Below are positions 8,820 to 17,261 of a stretch of DNA of 36,448 nt, one piece after another; positions within the stretch are counted from its first letter, which is position 1, and each line of letters opens with the position of its first letter. Source of the DNA: Faecalibacterium sp. An122 (GTDB taxonomy: Bacteria; Bacillota; Clostridia; Oscillospirales; Ruminococcaceae); assembly GCF_002160895.1 (NCBI RefSeq), contig NZ_NFLL01000026.1, positions 1 through 36,448 on the forward strand. The letters are read 5' to 3'. The position numbers and the translations under genes are program-made. The notes under the pieces were generated by a model, which saw only the letters and a list, made by a program, of their open reading frames with translations, made no database searches and was not told the DNA's origin.

Positions 8820-8842
8820 CAATTGTAAATTACATTTAATTG
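8820..8842 (+). promoter_or_regulatory. Candidate operator: imperfect AT-rich inverted repeat
   Basis: CAAT-TG-TAAAT-TAC-ATTTA-ATTG forms an interrupted dyad between the predicted transcription start and the cas5c ribosome-binding site. It could be a regulator site or merely an AT-rich leader; no regulator is known. Confidence 0.25.
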
Positions 8843-8860
8843 AAGAAAGGAGTTGTTACA

Positions 8861-9505
8861 GTGATCCAACTGGAAGTCTGGGGGCCTTACGCCCTGTTCA
8901 GCAGGCCCGAGCTGAAGGTGGAGCGAGCTTCGTATGACGTGCCCACCCCTTCGGCGGCCCGCGGGATGGTGGAAGCCATCTATTATCATCCTGGTCTGCG
9001 GTGGCACATCGACCGCATTTATGTGATGAATCCCATCCGCTTTGTCAGCATCCGGCGCAACGAGGTCATGAGCAAAATTTCGGCCCGCAATGTGCGCCAG
9101 GCAGCCCAGGGCGGCAAACAGGATTTATACCTGGCCACGCCCCAGGAAATCGTACAGCGTTCCTCCCTGCTGCTGCAGGATGTCCACTATGTCATAGAGG
9201 CCCATTTTGATATGACCGACAAGGCCTCTCCGTCCGACAATCCCGGCAAATTTCAGGATATTGTCACCCGCCGGATGGAGCGGGGCCAGTGCTTCAACAC
9301 CCCGTATCTGGGGTGCAGGGAGTTTTCCGCGTCCTTCCGGCGCTGGCCGGGCGGCCCCATTCCCACCATCCCGGAAACCCGGGATTTGGGCCTGATGCTG
9401 TATGATTTCGACTATTCTGATCCCCAGCACATTACCCCCACCTATTTCCGCGCCAAACTGGACAACGGCGTTCTGAACGTTCAGGATTGCGAGGTGCTCC
9501 GATGA
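8861..9505 (+). CDS. cas5c: Cas5c (Cas5d), type I-C crRNA-processing and Cascade subunit
   Basis: A 214-residue RAMP protein. The GTG at 8861 is chosen because AAAGGAG ends 8 bases upstream; a TTG at 8840 would lie upstream of that site. The N-terminus (IQLEVWGPYALFSRPELKVE) and GQCFNTPYLGCREFSASF (about residues 142-159) are typical of Cas5c. In type I-C, which has no Cas6, this protein cuts the repeat RNA and then caps the 5' handle in Cascade. Tyr41 and Tyr42 lie where the catalytic tyrosine of the Bacillus halodurans enzyme is expected. The expected Lys-His pair appears as Lys130-Phe131, an alignment made from memory. Its stop overlaps the cas8c start (ATGA). Confidence 0.95.
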   Translation: MIQLEVWGPYALFSRPELKVERASYDVPTPSAARGMVEAIYYHPGLRWHIDRIYVMNPIRFVSIRRNEVMSKISARNVRQAAQGGKQDLYLATPQEIVQRSSLLLQDVHYVIEAHFDMTDKASPSDNPGKFQDIVTRRMERGQCFNTPYLGCREFSASFRRWPGGPIPTIPETRDLGLMLYDFDYSDPQHITPTYFRAKLDNGVLNVQDCEVLR

Positions 9506-11262
9506 TCCTGCAGGCACTTACCCACTATTATGAGGATTTGCTGAACCTTGGCACCATTGCCCGGCCCGGCTGGAACCTCGCCAAAATTTCCTACGGATTG
9601 CTGCTGGACGACGACGGCCATCCGGTGCAGCTGCTGCACCTGCAGCAGGAAGTCTCCCGGGGTAAAAAGATGGTTCTTGCCCCGCAGGAATATTCCCTCC
9701 CCGCCCCTGTCAAGCGTTCTTCGGGGGTGGCGCCCAATTTTCTCTGGGATAACAGCGGCTATCTGCTGGGCGCAGACAACAAGGGCAAGCCCCAGCGAAC
9801 CGCCCAATGTTTTGCAGCCGCCAGGGAACTGCATCTAAGTCTCCTGCGGGACGCAGATTCCCCTGCTGCCCGGGCCATTGTACGCTTTTTTGAGAACTGG
9901 GACCCCGCTCGGGCCGCAGACTGTCCCGTCCTGCAGGAAGACTGGGAGGACCTGATGAAGGGCGGCAATCTGACCTTCTGGTACCAGGGCCGCCCGGCTG
10001 CGGAGGACCCCGTCATCTGTGAGGCTTGGCAGCGCCACTATGACGGCGGAGACGACGCCGGCGAACCGGATATTCTCTGTCTGGTCACCGGCCGCCGCGG
10101 CCCCCTGGCCCAGCTTCATCCCAGCATCAAGGGGGTGGCCGGCGCCCAGAGCAGCGGCGCTTCACTGGTGTCCTTCAACGCCTCTGCCTTCTGTTCCTAT
10201 GACCACGAGCAGGGAGCCAATGCTCCCACCAGCGAATATGCCGCCTTTGCCTATGCAACAGCCCTGAACACCCTGCTGGCCGACCGCAACCACGTCTGCC
10301 GGGTGGGAGACACCACGATTGTACTGTGGGCCGAGGGAGCCGGCAATGCCTATCAAGACTGCGCCATGGCCGCCCTGTTCGGCGGTATGGGCTCCGATGC
10401 CCCTGCCTACCAGGAAAACGATCTTCTGAACGCCCTGAAGCAGTTGGCCAGCGGCCATGCCATTGACTGGGAGGAAAGCCGGTTGGACCCCAATACCCGG
10501 TTTTATGTTCTGGGACTTGCCCCCAATGCTGCCCGTTTGTCGGTCCGCTTTTTCTGGCAGAACAGCTTCGGACAGCTGGCCCAAAATCTGGACGCTCATT
10601 ATAACCGTCTGCGGATCGTCCGTCCCTCCTATGACCAGACTTCGTCTCTCACGGTCTGGCGCATGGTGCTGGAAACGGTGCGCAAAGTGCCCGCCGGGTC
10701 CAAACGCCCCGAACCCAGCCCCCGTCTGGCCGGCGATCTGCTGCTGGCTATTCTGAACAATGCCCCTTACCCCGCCACTCTGCTGGACGGCGTCCAGCTC
10801 CGCATCCGTGCCCAGCAGGATATCAGCTGGGGACAGGCTGCCATCCTCAAAGCGTACTATCTGCGCAATTCCGGCAATCAACAGCTCAAGGAGGTTATGA
10901 CCATGGAATTGAACGAACAAAGCACCTATCTACCCTATGTGTTGGGGCGTCTGTTTTCGGTTCTGGAAGCTGTGCAGCAGCGCGCCAATCCGGGGATCAA
11001 CACCACCATCAAAAACCGCTATTTCAATTCGGCATCTGCCACCCCGGCTCTGGTCTTCCCCACCCTTATCAATCTGGCTCAGAAGCACCTGAACAAGTTG
11101 GACGGCGGCATTGCTACTTATTACGACAAACGTCTCACCGAACTGAACAGCCGTATCACCGAGACCCTGCCCGCCCGGATGACACTACCGGAACAGAGTG
11201 CATTCCAGATCGGATATTATCACGAAACCCAGAAGCGCTACACCAAGAAGGAGGAGAAGTAA
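9502..11262 (+). CDS. cas8c: Cas8c (Csd1), type I-C Cascade large subunit
   Basis: A 586-residue protein of the Csd1 family, starting MILQALTHYYEDLLNLG, the family's usual opening. The ATG at 9502 overlaps the cas5c stop (ATGA), which is preferred over a TTG 15 bases earlier. Features include FLWDNSGYLLGADNKGK (about residues 80-96) and RFYVLGLAPNAARLSVRFFW (about 333-352), both conserved in this family. The large subunit recognises the PAM and helps open the target DNA. The last ~120 residues are also made as a separate small subunit from an internal start. The gene ends 2 bp before cas7c. Confidence 0.95.
   Translation: MILQALTHYYEDLLNLGTIARPGWNLAKISYGLLLDDDGHPVQLLHLQQEVSRGKKMVLAPQEYSLPAPVKRSSGVAPNFLWDNSGYLLGADNKGKPQRTAQCFAAARELHLSLLRDADSPAARAIVRFFENWDPARAADCPVLQEDWEDLMKGGNLTFWYQGRPAAEDPVICEAWQRHYDGGDDAGEPDILCLVTGRRGPLAQLHPSIKGVAGAQSSGASLVSFNASAFCSYDHEQGANAPTSEYAAFAYATALNTLLADRNHVCRVGDTTIVLWAEGAGNAYQDCAMAALFGGMGSDAPAYQENDLLNALKQLASGHAIDWEESRLDPNTRFYVLGLAPNAARLSVRFFWQNSFGQLAQNLDAHYNRLRIVRPSYDQTSSLTVWRMVLETVRKVPAGSKRPEPSPRLAGDLLLAILNNAPYPATLLDGVQLRIRAQQDISWGQAAILKAYYLRNSGNQQLKEVMTMELNEQSTYLPYVLGRLFSVLEAVQQRANPGINTTIKNRYFNSASATPALVFPTLINLAQKHLNKLDGGIATYYDKRLTELNSRITETLPARMTLPEQSAFQIGYYHETQKRYTKKEEK
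10903..11262 (+). CDS. cas11c: Cas11c small subunit, internal translation product of cas8c
   Basis: Inside cas8c and in the same frame, AAGGAGG at 10888-10894 is followed 8 bases later by ATG at 10903; another in-frame ATG at 10897 is too close to be the best start. The product would be 119 residues beginning MELNEQSTYLPYVLGRLFSV and ending in a basic tail. Independent translation of a Cas11 small subunit from the 3' part of cas8 is established for type I-C systems, and the start at the ...YxLGRLFxVLE region agrees with that. Two Cas11 copies line the belly of Cascade and stabilise the non-target strand. Expression here is inferred from the site, not shown. Confidence 0.8.
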   Translation: MELNEQSTYLPYVLGRLFSVLEAVQQRANPGINTTIKNRYFNSASATPALVFPTLINLAQKHLNKLDGGIATYYDKRLTELNSRITETLPARMTLPEQSAFQIGYYHETQKRYTKKEEK

Positions 11263-11264
11263 CC

Positions 11265-12149
11265 ATGTCCGAGCCCATCAAAAACCGCTATGATTTTGTC
11301 ATTCTGTTTGATGTCGAAAATGGCAACCCCAACGGCGACCCCGATTCCGGCAATATGCCCCGGGTGGACCCGGAAACCGGCTATGGCCTGGTGACCGACG
11401 TATGCCTGAAGCGGAAAATCCGCAATTATGTGGAGACGGCCAAAGAGGACGCCGAGGGCTACCGAATCTACATCAAGGACCAGGTTCCCCTCCAGCGCAG
11501 CGACGCCGAAGCCCTGTCCTATCTGGGGGTTGACAAGGACCTGAAGGCAGCCAAAAAGGACGACCCCACCCTGGACGTCAAAATCCGTGACTTCATGTGC
11601 CACAACTTCTATGACATCCGCACCTTCGGCGCGGTGATGACCACCTTTGTCAAAGGCGCTTTGAACTGCGGCCAGGTCCGGGGACCCGTTCAGCTGAGCT
11701 TTGCCCGCAGCGTGGACCCCATCCTGCCCCAGGAAATTACCATCACCCGGGTGGCCATCACTACCGAGGCCGATGCCGAGAAAAAAGGCACCGAAATGGG
11801 CCGCAAGTACATTGTCCCCTATGGCTTGTACCGGGCCGAAGGGTATGTCTCTGCCAATCTGGCCCGCAAGGTCACCGGTTTTTCGGAGGAAGACCTGCAG
11901 CTTCTGTGGCAGGCCATCCTGAATATGTTTGAAAATGACCACAGCGCCGCCCGCGGCAAGATGGCGGTGCGGGAACTGATCGTCTTCAAGCACGACAGTG
12001 AGCTGGGCAACGCCCCCGCCTACAAACTGTTTGACGCAGTTCATGTGGACCACGCCGCCGGCGTGACGGTTCCCCGCAAGTACAGCGACTATGTGGTGAC
12101 GGTGGATCAGCAGCTGCCTGCCGGCGTCACCTGCGAAAGACTGTCCTGA
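11265..12149 (+). CDS. cas7c: Cas7c (Csd2), type I-C Cascade backbone
   Basis: A 294-residue Cas7/Csd2 protein. The N-terminal FVILFDVENGNPNGDPDSGN followed by PETGYGLVTDVCLKRKIRNY is diagnostic, as is the region DIRTFGAVM near residues 120-128. Several copies polymerise along the crRNA spacer to form the Cascade filament. AAGGAGGAG lies just upstream of the ATG. The start is 2 bp after cas8c, and the stop overlaps the cas4 start (TGATG), showing tight operon coupling. The length is normal for the family. Confidence 0.97.
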   Translation: MSEPIKNRYDFVILFDVENGNPNGDPDSGNMPRVDPETGYGLVTDVCLKRKIRNYVETAKEDAEGYRIYIKDQVPLQRSDAEALSYLGVDKDLKAAKKDDPTLDVKIRDFMCHNFYDIRTFGAVMTTFVKGALNCGQVRGPVQLSFARSVDPILPQEITITRVAITTEADAEKKGTEMGRKYIVPYGLYRAEGYVSANLARKVTGFSEEDLQLLWQAILNMFENDHSAARGKMAVRELIVFKHDSELGNAPAYKLFDAVHVDHAAGVTVPRKYSDYVVTVDQQLPAGVTCERLS

Positions 12150-12829
12150 TGGACACCGACGGTTACCTGATGATGTCCGGCATCCAGCACTTTTCCTTTT
12201 GCCGGCGTCAGTGGGCTTTGATTCACCTGGAGCAGCAGTGGGCCGAAAACCTCCGGACCACCGAAGGGCAGCTGCTGCATCAGCGCTGCCACAACGAAAC
12301 CTTCCATGAAAAGCGTGGAAATCTCCTGGTGGTGCGGGGGATGCGTGTCGTCAGCCACCGCTTGAAAATGACTGGCACCTGTGACGTGGTGGAATTTCAC
12401 GCCGACCCCGAAGGCATTGCACTGGATGGATTTCCAGGCCTTTGGCTTCCTGTACCGGTGGAGTATAAACATGGCTCCCCGAAAATCAACGATGCGGATC
12501 GTCTCCAACTCTGCGCCCAGGCAATGGCGCTGGAAGAAATGCTGGTCTGCACCATCCCGCAGGCGTTCCTTTTCTATGCCGAGACCCGACGTCGAGAAAC
12601 CGTGGAACTTACGCCGGAGCTTCGCCAGAAGGCCCAGTCCATGGCGGAGGAAATGTCCCGTCTCTTTGCCCGAGGTTATACGCCCAAGGTGAAACCCGGA
12701 AAGCACTGCAACGCCTGTTCCTTGAAAGAGCTTTGTCTGCCTGTCCTATGCCGCCGCGCCGATGCTGCCGGGTACGTTCGCACCTACCTGCTGGAATCCG
12801 AAGGAGAAATACCATGCGAAAGCTGCTGA
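12149..12829 (+). CDS. cas4: Cas4 exonuclease, spacer-acquisition factor
   Basis: A 226-residue RecB-like nuclease with an iron-sulphur cluster. ISxIQHFSFCRRQW gives Cys18, and C187-x2-C190-x5-C196 supplies the other likely cluster ligands. Nuclease motifs include the His in LLHQRCHNE (His44), Asp79 in TGTCDVVEF and Glu105-x-Lys107 in PVEYKHG. Cas4 works with Cas1-Cas2 to trim prespacers and select the PAM end so that spacers integrate in the right orientation. The ATG overlaps the cas7c stop, and its end overlaps the cas1 start by 16 bases. All key residues appear intact. Confidence 0.95.
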   Translation: MDTDGYLMMSGIQHFSFCRRQWALIHLEQQWAENLRTTEGQLLHQRCHNETFHEKRGNLLVVRGMRVVSHRLKMTGTCDVVEFHADPEGIALDGFPGLWLPVPVEYKHGSPKINDADRLQLCAQAMALEEMLVCTIPQAFLFYAETRRRETVELTPELRQKAQSMAEEMSRLFARGYTPKVKPGKHCNACSLKELCLPVLCRRADAAGYVRTYLLESEGEIPCESC

Positions 12830-13845
12830 ATACCCTGTTTGTCCTGACCGAAAGCAGCTATCTGACCCTGGACGGCGAAAACGTTGTCATCAAGCAGGAC
12901 CAAACCGAAACGGCCCGTTTCCCGCTGCACACTCTGGAGGGCATCCTCTGTTTTTCCTATCCGGGCGCTTCTCCTGCCCTGATGGGCGCCTGTGCGCAGC
13001 GGAACGTAGATTTGGCCTTTTTTACACCCCGCGGGCAGTTTTTGGCCCGCTCGGTCGGCCAGACCCGAGGCAACGTATTGCTTCGCCAGCAGCAATTTCG
13101 CGCTGCCGATGACCCCGGCGTCTGTTGCCGGTACGCCAAAGGATTTCTCCTGGGGAAAGTATATAACGCCCGCTGGGTCCTGGAACGTGCCACCCGCGAT
13201 CATCCGCAGCGCGTTCCCGTGGAAACCCTCAAGACGGTCTCGGCCCAGCTGGCTGCTGCCTTGCCCAAAATCGAGGATGCCATGACCACAGAGGAACTTC
13301 GCGGCATCGAAGGAGAAGCTGCCCAGCTGTATTTTGGCGTTCTGGATCATCTGATTCTGCAGCAGAAAAAAGACTTTGCCTTTGTCCGCCGCAGCCGGCG
13401 GCCGCCTCTCGATCCCGTCAACGCACTTCTTTCCTTCGCCTATACCCTGCTGGCCCGGGACTGCGCCGCTGCACTGGAAGGCGTCGGTCTGGACCCCTAT
13501 GTCGGCTTTCTGCATACCCCTCTCCCCGGGCGCACCAGCCTGGCCCTTGATCTGATGGAAGAGCTGCGCACCGCCTTTGCAGATCGCTTTGTTCTGACCT
13601 GCATCAATCAGAAAACCATCCTCTCCAAACACTGCATTCGCCAGGAGAGCGGAGCCGTTCTTCTGACCGACGAAGGGCGGCGCGCCTTTCTGACTGCCTG
13701 GCAGCAGCGCAGACAGCAAACCATCCAGCATCCCTTCCTTGGTGAAAAGATTCCATGGGGGCTTGTCCCTTATGTTCAGGCCCTTCTGCTGGCCCGCACC
13801 CTGCGGGGAGATCTGGATCGGTATCCTCCTTTCTTTTGGAAATAA
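12814..13845 (+). CDS. cas1: Cas1 integrase (type I-C)
   Basis: A 343-residue Cas1. The start ATG at 12814 has AAGGAG just upstream, inside the end of cas4; longer in-frame starts within cas4 give non-family sequence. The opening LLNTLFVLTESSYLTLDGEN is typical of subtype I-C. The metal-binding catalytic residues are visible: Glu166 in GIEGEAAQLYF, His234 in VGFLHTPLPGR and Asp246 in LALDLMEELR. With Cas2 it forms the complex that inserts new spacers at the leader-proximal repeat. It is followed after 12 bp by cas2. Confidence 0.97.
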   Translation: MRKLLNTLFVLTESSYLTLDGENVVIKQDQTETARFPLHTLEGILCFSYPGASPALMGACAQRNVDLAFFTPRGQFLARSVGQTRGNVLLRQQQFRAADDPGVCCRYAKGFLLGKVYNARWVLERATRDHPQRVPVETLKTVSAQLAAALPKIEDAMTTEELRGIEGEAAQLYFGVLDHLILQQKKDFAFVRRSRRPPLDPVNALLSFAYTLLARDCAAALEGVGLDPYVGFLHTPLPGRTSLALDLMEELRTAFADRFVLTCINQKTILSKHCIRQESGAVLLTDEGRRAFLTAWQQRRQQTIQHPFLGEKIPWGLVPYVQALLLARTLRGDLDRYPPFFWK

Positions 13846-13857
13846 ACGGGTGGTTCT

Positions 13858-14148
13858 ATGTTGGTTCTTGTCACCTATGATGTGAACACCGAGACGGCCG
13901 CCGGCCGGCGCCGTCTGCGCAACGTGGCCAAAGCTTGTGTCAATTATGGCCAGCGGGTTCAAAACTCCGTTTTTGAATGTATGCTGGATGCGGCGCAATA
14001 CGCTCTGTTCAAAGCCGAACTGGCTGCACTGATTGATCCGGAAACGGACAGTCTCCGTTTTTACTGTCTTGGCAATCACTATGCATCCAAGGTGGAGCAG
14101 ATCGGACTTACGCCCCAATGGCCCCAGGACGGAATCCTTTTAGTGTAA
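13858..14148 (+). CDS. cas2: Cas2, adaptation complex subunit
   Basis: A 96-residue ferredoxin-fold protein with LVLVTYDVNTE (Asp8 at the end of the first strand), the RRLRNVAKACVNYGQRVQNSVFE region conserved in Cas2 and a C-terminal strand LRFYCLGNH. It bridges two Cas1 dimers and acts as a ruler for spacer length. It is the last cas gene; the array leader starts directly after its stop. The full normal length is present and no defect is seen. Confidence 0.97.
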   Translation: MLVLVTYDVNTETAAGRRRLRNVAKACVNYGQRVQNSVFECMLDAAQYALFKAELAALIDPETDSLRFYCLGNHYASKVEQIGLTPQWPQDGILLV

Positions 14149-14366
14149 AGGACGGGATTGCTTTCAGCCGCCTCTGTGCGAGCCGGAAGTCCGCAGAACT
14201 TTCACGCTTTCCTCGCACCGGATTCTGACTGTTCCTGGATGGTAAAAGTATAAATTGTCTCCTTCATTCATTGCAGGCTGCATAAAATACAGATGTCTTT
14301 TTTGTCAGCCTTATCTTTGTGAACAAATGTCAGCGGTTATATTCTCATTTGACCGTCACATTTGCT
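14149..14366 (+). promoter_or_regulatory. CRISPR leader with candidate pre-crRNA promoter
   Basis: A gene-free 218-bp stretch between cas2 and the first repeat, more AT-rich toward the array. TTTGTG at 14316-14321 and TATATT at 14338-14343, 16 bases apart, would start transcription close to the first repeat. A GGTGCGAGGAAAG-like run near 14205-14220 and its partial complement near 14175 may form a hairpin. Position on the cas side and the degenerate repeats at the far end support this as the leader end. Confidence 0.6.
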
Positions 14367-15946
14367 GTCGCCCTCCTCGCGGAGGGCGTGGATAGAAATT
14401 CCGGACAATGCCCGCGCATGGCGGCCTCCAGCGGTCGCCCTCCTCGCGGAGGGCGTGGATAGAAATATAGACAAGAGGAATGCCTTGCAGCTCAACCCGG
14501 TCGCCCTCCTCGCGGAGGGCGTGGATAGAAATATCGGTTTCCACCGGCAGCATGGTGAGCTTTACGCGTCGCCCTCCTCGCGGAGGGCGTGGATAGAAAT
14601 CTGGCCGGAACGGTAACCGGTATCCACTACGCCGGTCGCCCTCCTCGCGGAGGGCGTGGATAGAAATCAACCATCAGTGGCTCAACAACGAAAGCAGCGG
14701 CGTCGCCCTCCTCGCGGAGGGCGTGGATAGAAATTGTAAGAACTGCATGGTGTTGTTACCATAGTCATGTCGCCCTCCTCGCGGAGGGCGTGGATAGAAA
14801 TTGGAAAGCCCCTGCTGGTAACTGTGGTCCACACGGGTCGCCCTCCTCGCGGAGGGCGTGGATAGAAATAGACCAGTGCAACGGACTCTACCAGCCCGCA
14901 GGGTCGCCCTCCTCGCGGAGGGCGTGGATAGAAATCCAGAAGGCTCCCGATACTGCCCACGCTGCCCACCGTCGCCCTCCTCGCGGAGGGCGTGGATAGA
15001 AATGCAACGTACCAGCCGATCAGCTGTCTGAAACGGGTCGCCCTCCTCGCGGAGGGCGTGGATAGAAATTAGCTTCCACTGCCGCCATGGGCGCTCCCGT
15101 CCGGTCGCCCTCCTCGCGGAGGGCGTGGATAGAAATTGGGCGGCTCCGGGTGGAGGATAACCCAGCCCGCGTCGCCCTCCTCGCGGAGGGCGTGGATAGA
15201 AATAACCAGGCGTACACGGGTCAAAGCCCGGTCAGCGTCGCCCTCCTCGCGGAGGGCGTGGATAGAAATGAGGCTGTCCAGCCGGAGGGCTTGGGCGGCC
15301 TCCGTCGCCCTCCTCGCGGAGGGCGTGGATAGAAATAGCAGGAATTTGTGCAAATGAGTCTGAAACCGGGGTCGCCCTCCTCGCGGAGGGCGTGGATAGA
15401 AATAACGGAGCAACCGGAGCAGGGAGCGGGAGCAGCGCGTCGCCCTCCTCGCGGAGGGCGTGGATAGAAATCTGGTTCAGGACTGCCATTTCTCCCAGGT
15501 TTGCCAAGTCGCCCTCCTCGCGGAGGGCGTGGATAGAAATATCGGCCAGGAACTGTTGGAAGTCCTGGAAGTAGTGTCGCCCTCCTCGCGGAGGGCGTGG
15601 ATAGAAATAAGGACGTGACCTGTGATGCTGCGATTGGCGATGTCGCCCTCCTCGCGGAGGGCGTGGATAGAAATCAAAAGTATCTCGGACTTTGCAAGAA
15701 CCACAGAACGTCGCCCTCCTCGCGGAGGGCGTGGATAGAAATAGCTCTCCGCCCCAGGCGACCATGCGCCGCTTATGCAGGTCGCCCTCCTCGCGGAGGG
15801 CGTGGATAGAAATACAGCGACCCGGCTATAACGGCGTTGTACGCCCGTCGCCCTCCTCACGGAGGGCGTGGATAGAAATAATGAGACCCCGGTCTGCGGG
15901 TCCAACTGCATCGGTCGCCCTCCTCACGGAGGGCGTGGATAGAAAC
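14367..15946 (+). CRISPR. Type I-C CRISPR array, 24 repeats and 23 spacers
   Basis: Repeats are 33 bp, start GTCGCCCTCC and end GTGGATAGAAAT. The core CGCCCTCC-TCGC-GGAGGGCG folds into an 8-bp stem with a 4-base loop, as expected for a Cas5c substrate. The first 22 copies look identical. Repeats 23 (15847-15879) and 24 (15914-15946) carry the same G-to-A change in the loop, and repeat 24 also ends AAAC instead of AAAT. Spacers are 33-38 bp, mostly 33-35; the longest (38) is at 15743-15780. No spacer was noticed to match elsewhere in this window. The terminal variants and cas2-side leader set the orientation. Confidence 0.98.
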
Positions 15947-16068
15947 ACAAAGGCCTGCATCTGCGCCAGGCCATCTGCCGCCCGTGTCTAAAACATAACG
16001 CCAATGGGGATGGACGTCCAGGGCGGCAATGCCGTTCATTTCATCCTTGACATCCAGACACAGCGGTA
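15947..16068. other. Junction between array end and transposase remnant
   Basis: This 122-bp stretch follows the last repeat. Its first ~34 bases could be one more spacer without a following repeat; the rest is probably the end of the IS256-type element downstream of its transposase stop. No clear terminal inverted repeat was recognised, so the exact insertion edge is unknown. Confidence 0.35.
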
Positions 16069-17125
16069 TTACTCGGGCATCCATTCGGCAAAGTAGATCG
16101 CCATCTGTGCGTGGATCGTACTCCAGTCCTGCCGCCGTCCGGCCCTCTTTTTGGTAATGTCCATCATGGCCAGATGCAGCATTTTCAGCAGGCTGTCATC
16201 GGTGGGGAATACGGACTTGGACTTGGTTACCTTGCACAGCTGGCGATTAAATCCCTCAATGTTATTCATGGTAGATCAGCCGCCGGACCTCCTGGGAATA
16301 CTTGAAGTAGGTACTCAGATTTGCCCAGTTGTCTCTTCAGGACCGGGAGATTTTCGGGTATTTCTTGTCTCAGCGCTCCCCAAAGACGTCGCGACCTGCT
16401 CATCCACAACGGCCTGGTGGATGATACAGTTCTGGATCTCGGTCTGAGAGAATCTTGCATGGATGGCTGTGTCAAATCCCATGAAGTTATCTGTGCATCC
16501 GGCAAAAACACACTATATACCGCCGTTTTTTAAGTCGTTCAGTACAGCTGCTCAGAACTTGGCTCTCTCATTTTCTCCGTCCACATTCCCAGAACATCTT
16601 TTCTTCCGTCCAGATCGACCCCAATGGTAATGTAGACGGCCTTCTTCACAATCTGGCCTTCACTACGAACGTGGTAGCAGATGGCGTCCAGAAAGATCAC
16701 TGTATAGATGGACTCCAGCGGCCGCTGCTGCCACCCTTTGGCGATGGGAAGAATCTTATCTGTAATCCGGTTTATGGTGCTGTCTGAGACAGAAATGCCG
16801 TAGATCTTCAGGCTTATGCTGGTCTGGTTCTTTTTAGCACCTGGGGTTCAAATTCCCCCTTTCGATCCCGAGACACCTAAACTTCCACATCTCCAAAGCT
16901 GGTCCGAAGAGTTTTACTGCTGTAGCCTATATCCTCATCCAGTTCTGCTTCCAGACCATTTTCCATGAACTCGGCAATGCTTTCTTTGGACAGGTTCTGG
17001 ATGTCATCCATGCTGCCGATATTTACCATCTGCAAAAGTTCACGGACCTTCTCTCGACGGGCATTCTCTTCTGGGCTGCGATTCTTTCTGGCCAGACGTA
17101 ATTCCTCTTGTGTGGTGCTTCTATT
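16069..17125 (-). pseudogene. IS256-family (mutator-type) transposase, decayed
   Basis: Fragments in order on the minus strand: EELRLARKNRSPEENARREK, ELLQMVNIGSMDDIQNLSKE, SSKTLRTSFGDVEV, YGISVSDSTINRITDKILP, AVYITIGVDLDGRKDVLGMW and, after more frame changes, NNIEGFNRQLCKVTKSKSVF to YFAEWMPE with a stop at 16069. They lie in several frames. Relative to related transposases (from memory) stretches are missing after the ELDED region, before YGISV, and after the QNCIIHQ segment, which removes part of the catalytic core. No start codon precedes the first fragment. The element cannot move by itself. It shows an old insertion close to the array's far end. Confidence 0.85.
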
Positions 17126-17221
17126 CTACACCTCTTAGGAGTTTTTCACAGATTATAGGAGAGTCTTGTGTTTGATGCCGGATCGTTAAATTCGCCAATT
17201 TCAGAAAAAACAAGCAGGTAC

Positions 17222-17256
17222 AGAAAAGACCGCACCGGTTGCCCGATGCGGCCTTA
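17222..17256 (-). terminator. Intrinsic terminator after the XRE gene
   Basis: On the minus strand GGCCGCAT pairs with the GTGCGGTC side across a short loop, followed by TTTTCTG. It lies just after the stop codon of the broken XRE gene, so that gene once had a complete transcription unit. Confidence 0.65.
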
Positions 17257-17261
17257 TGCCA

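Noticed and set aside
8840-8860. TTG start for cas5c
   Set aside because: The ribosome-binding site lies after this TTG and before the GTG at 8861.
12733-12813. Longer cas1 starting inside cas4
   Set aside because: The added residues are Arg/Pro-rich antisense-like sequence; the ATG at 12814 has a proper ribosome-binding site and the Cas1 start.
14356-15911. Frames in the array encoding repeated ISIHALREEGD or YPRPPRGGR units
   Set aside because: They are translations of the 33-bp CRISPR repeats in different frames, not genes.
16266-16533. Separate small proteins in the transposase region
   Set aside because: They are out-of-frame pieces of the decayed IS256-type transposase.
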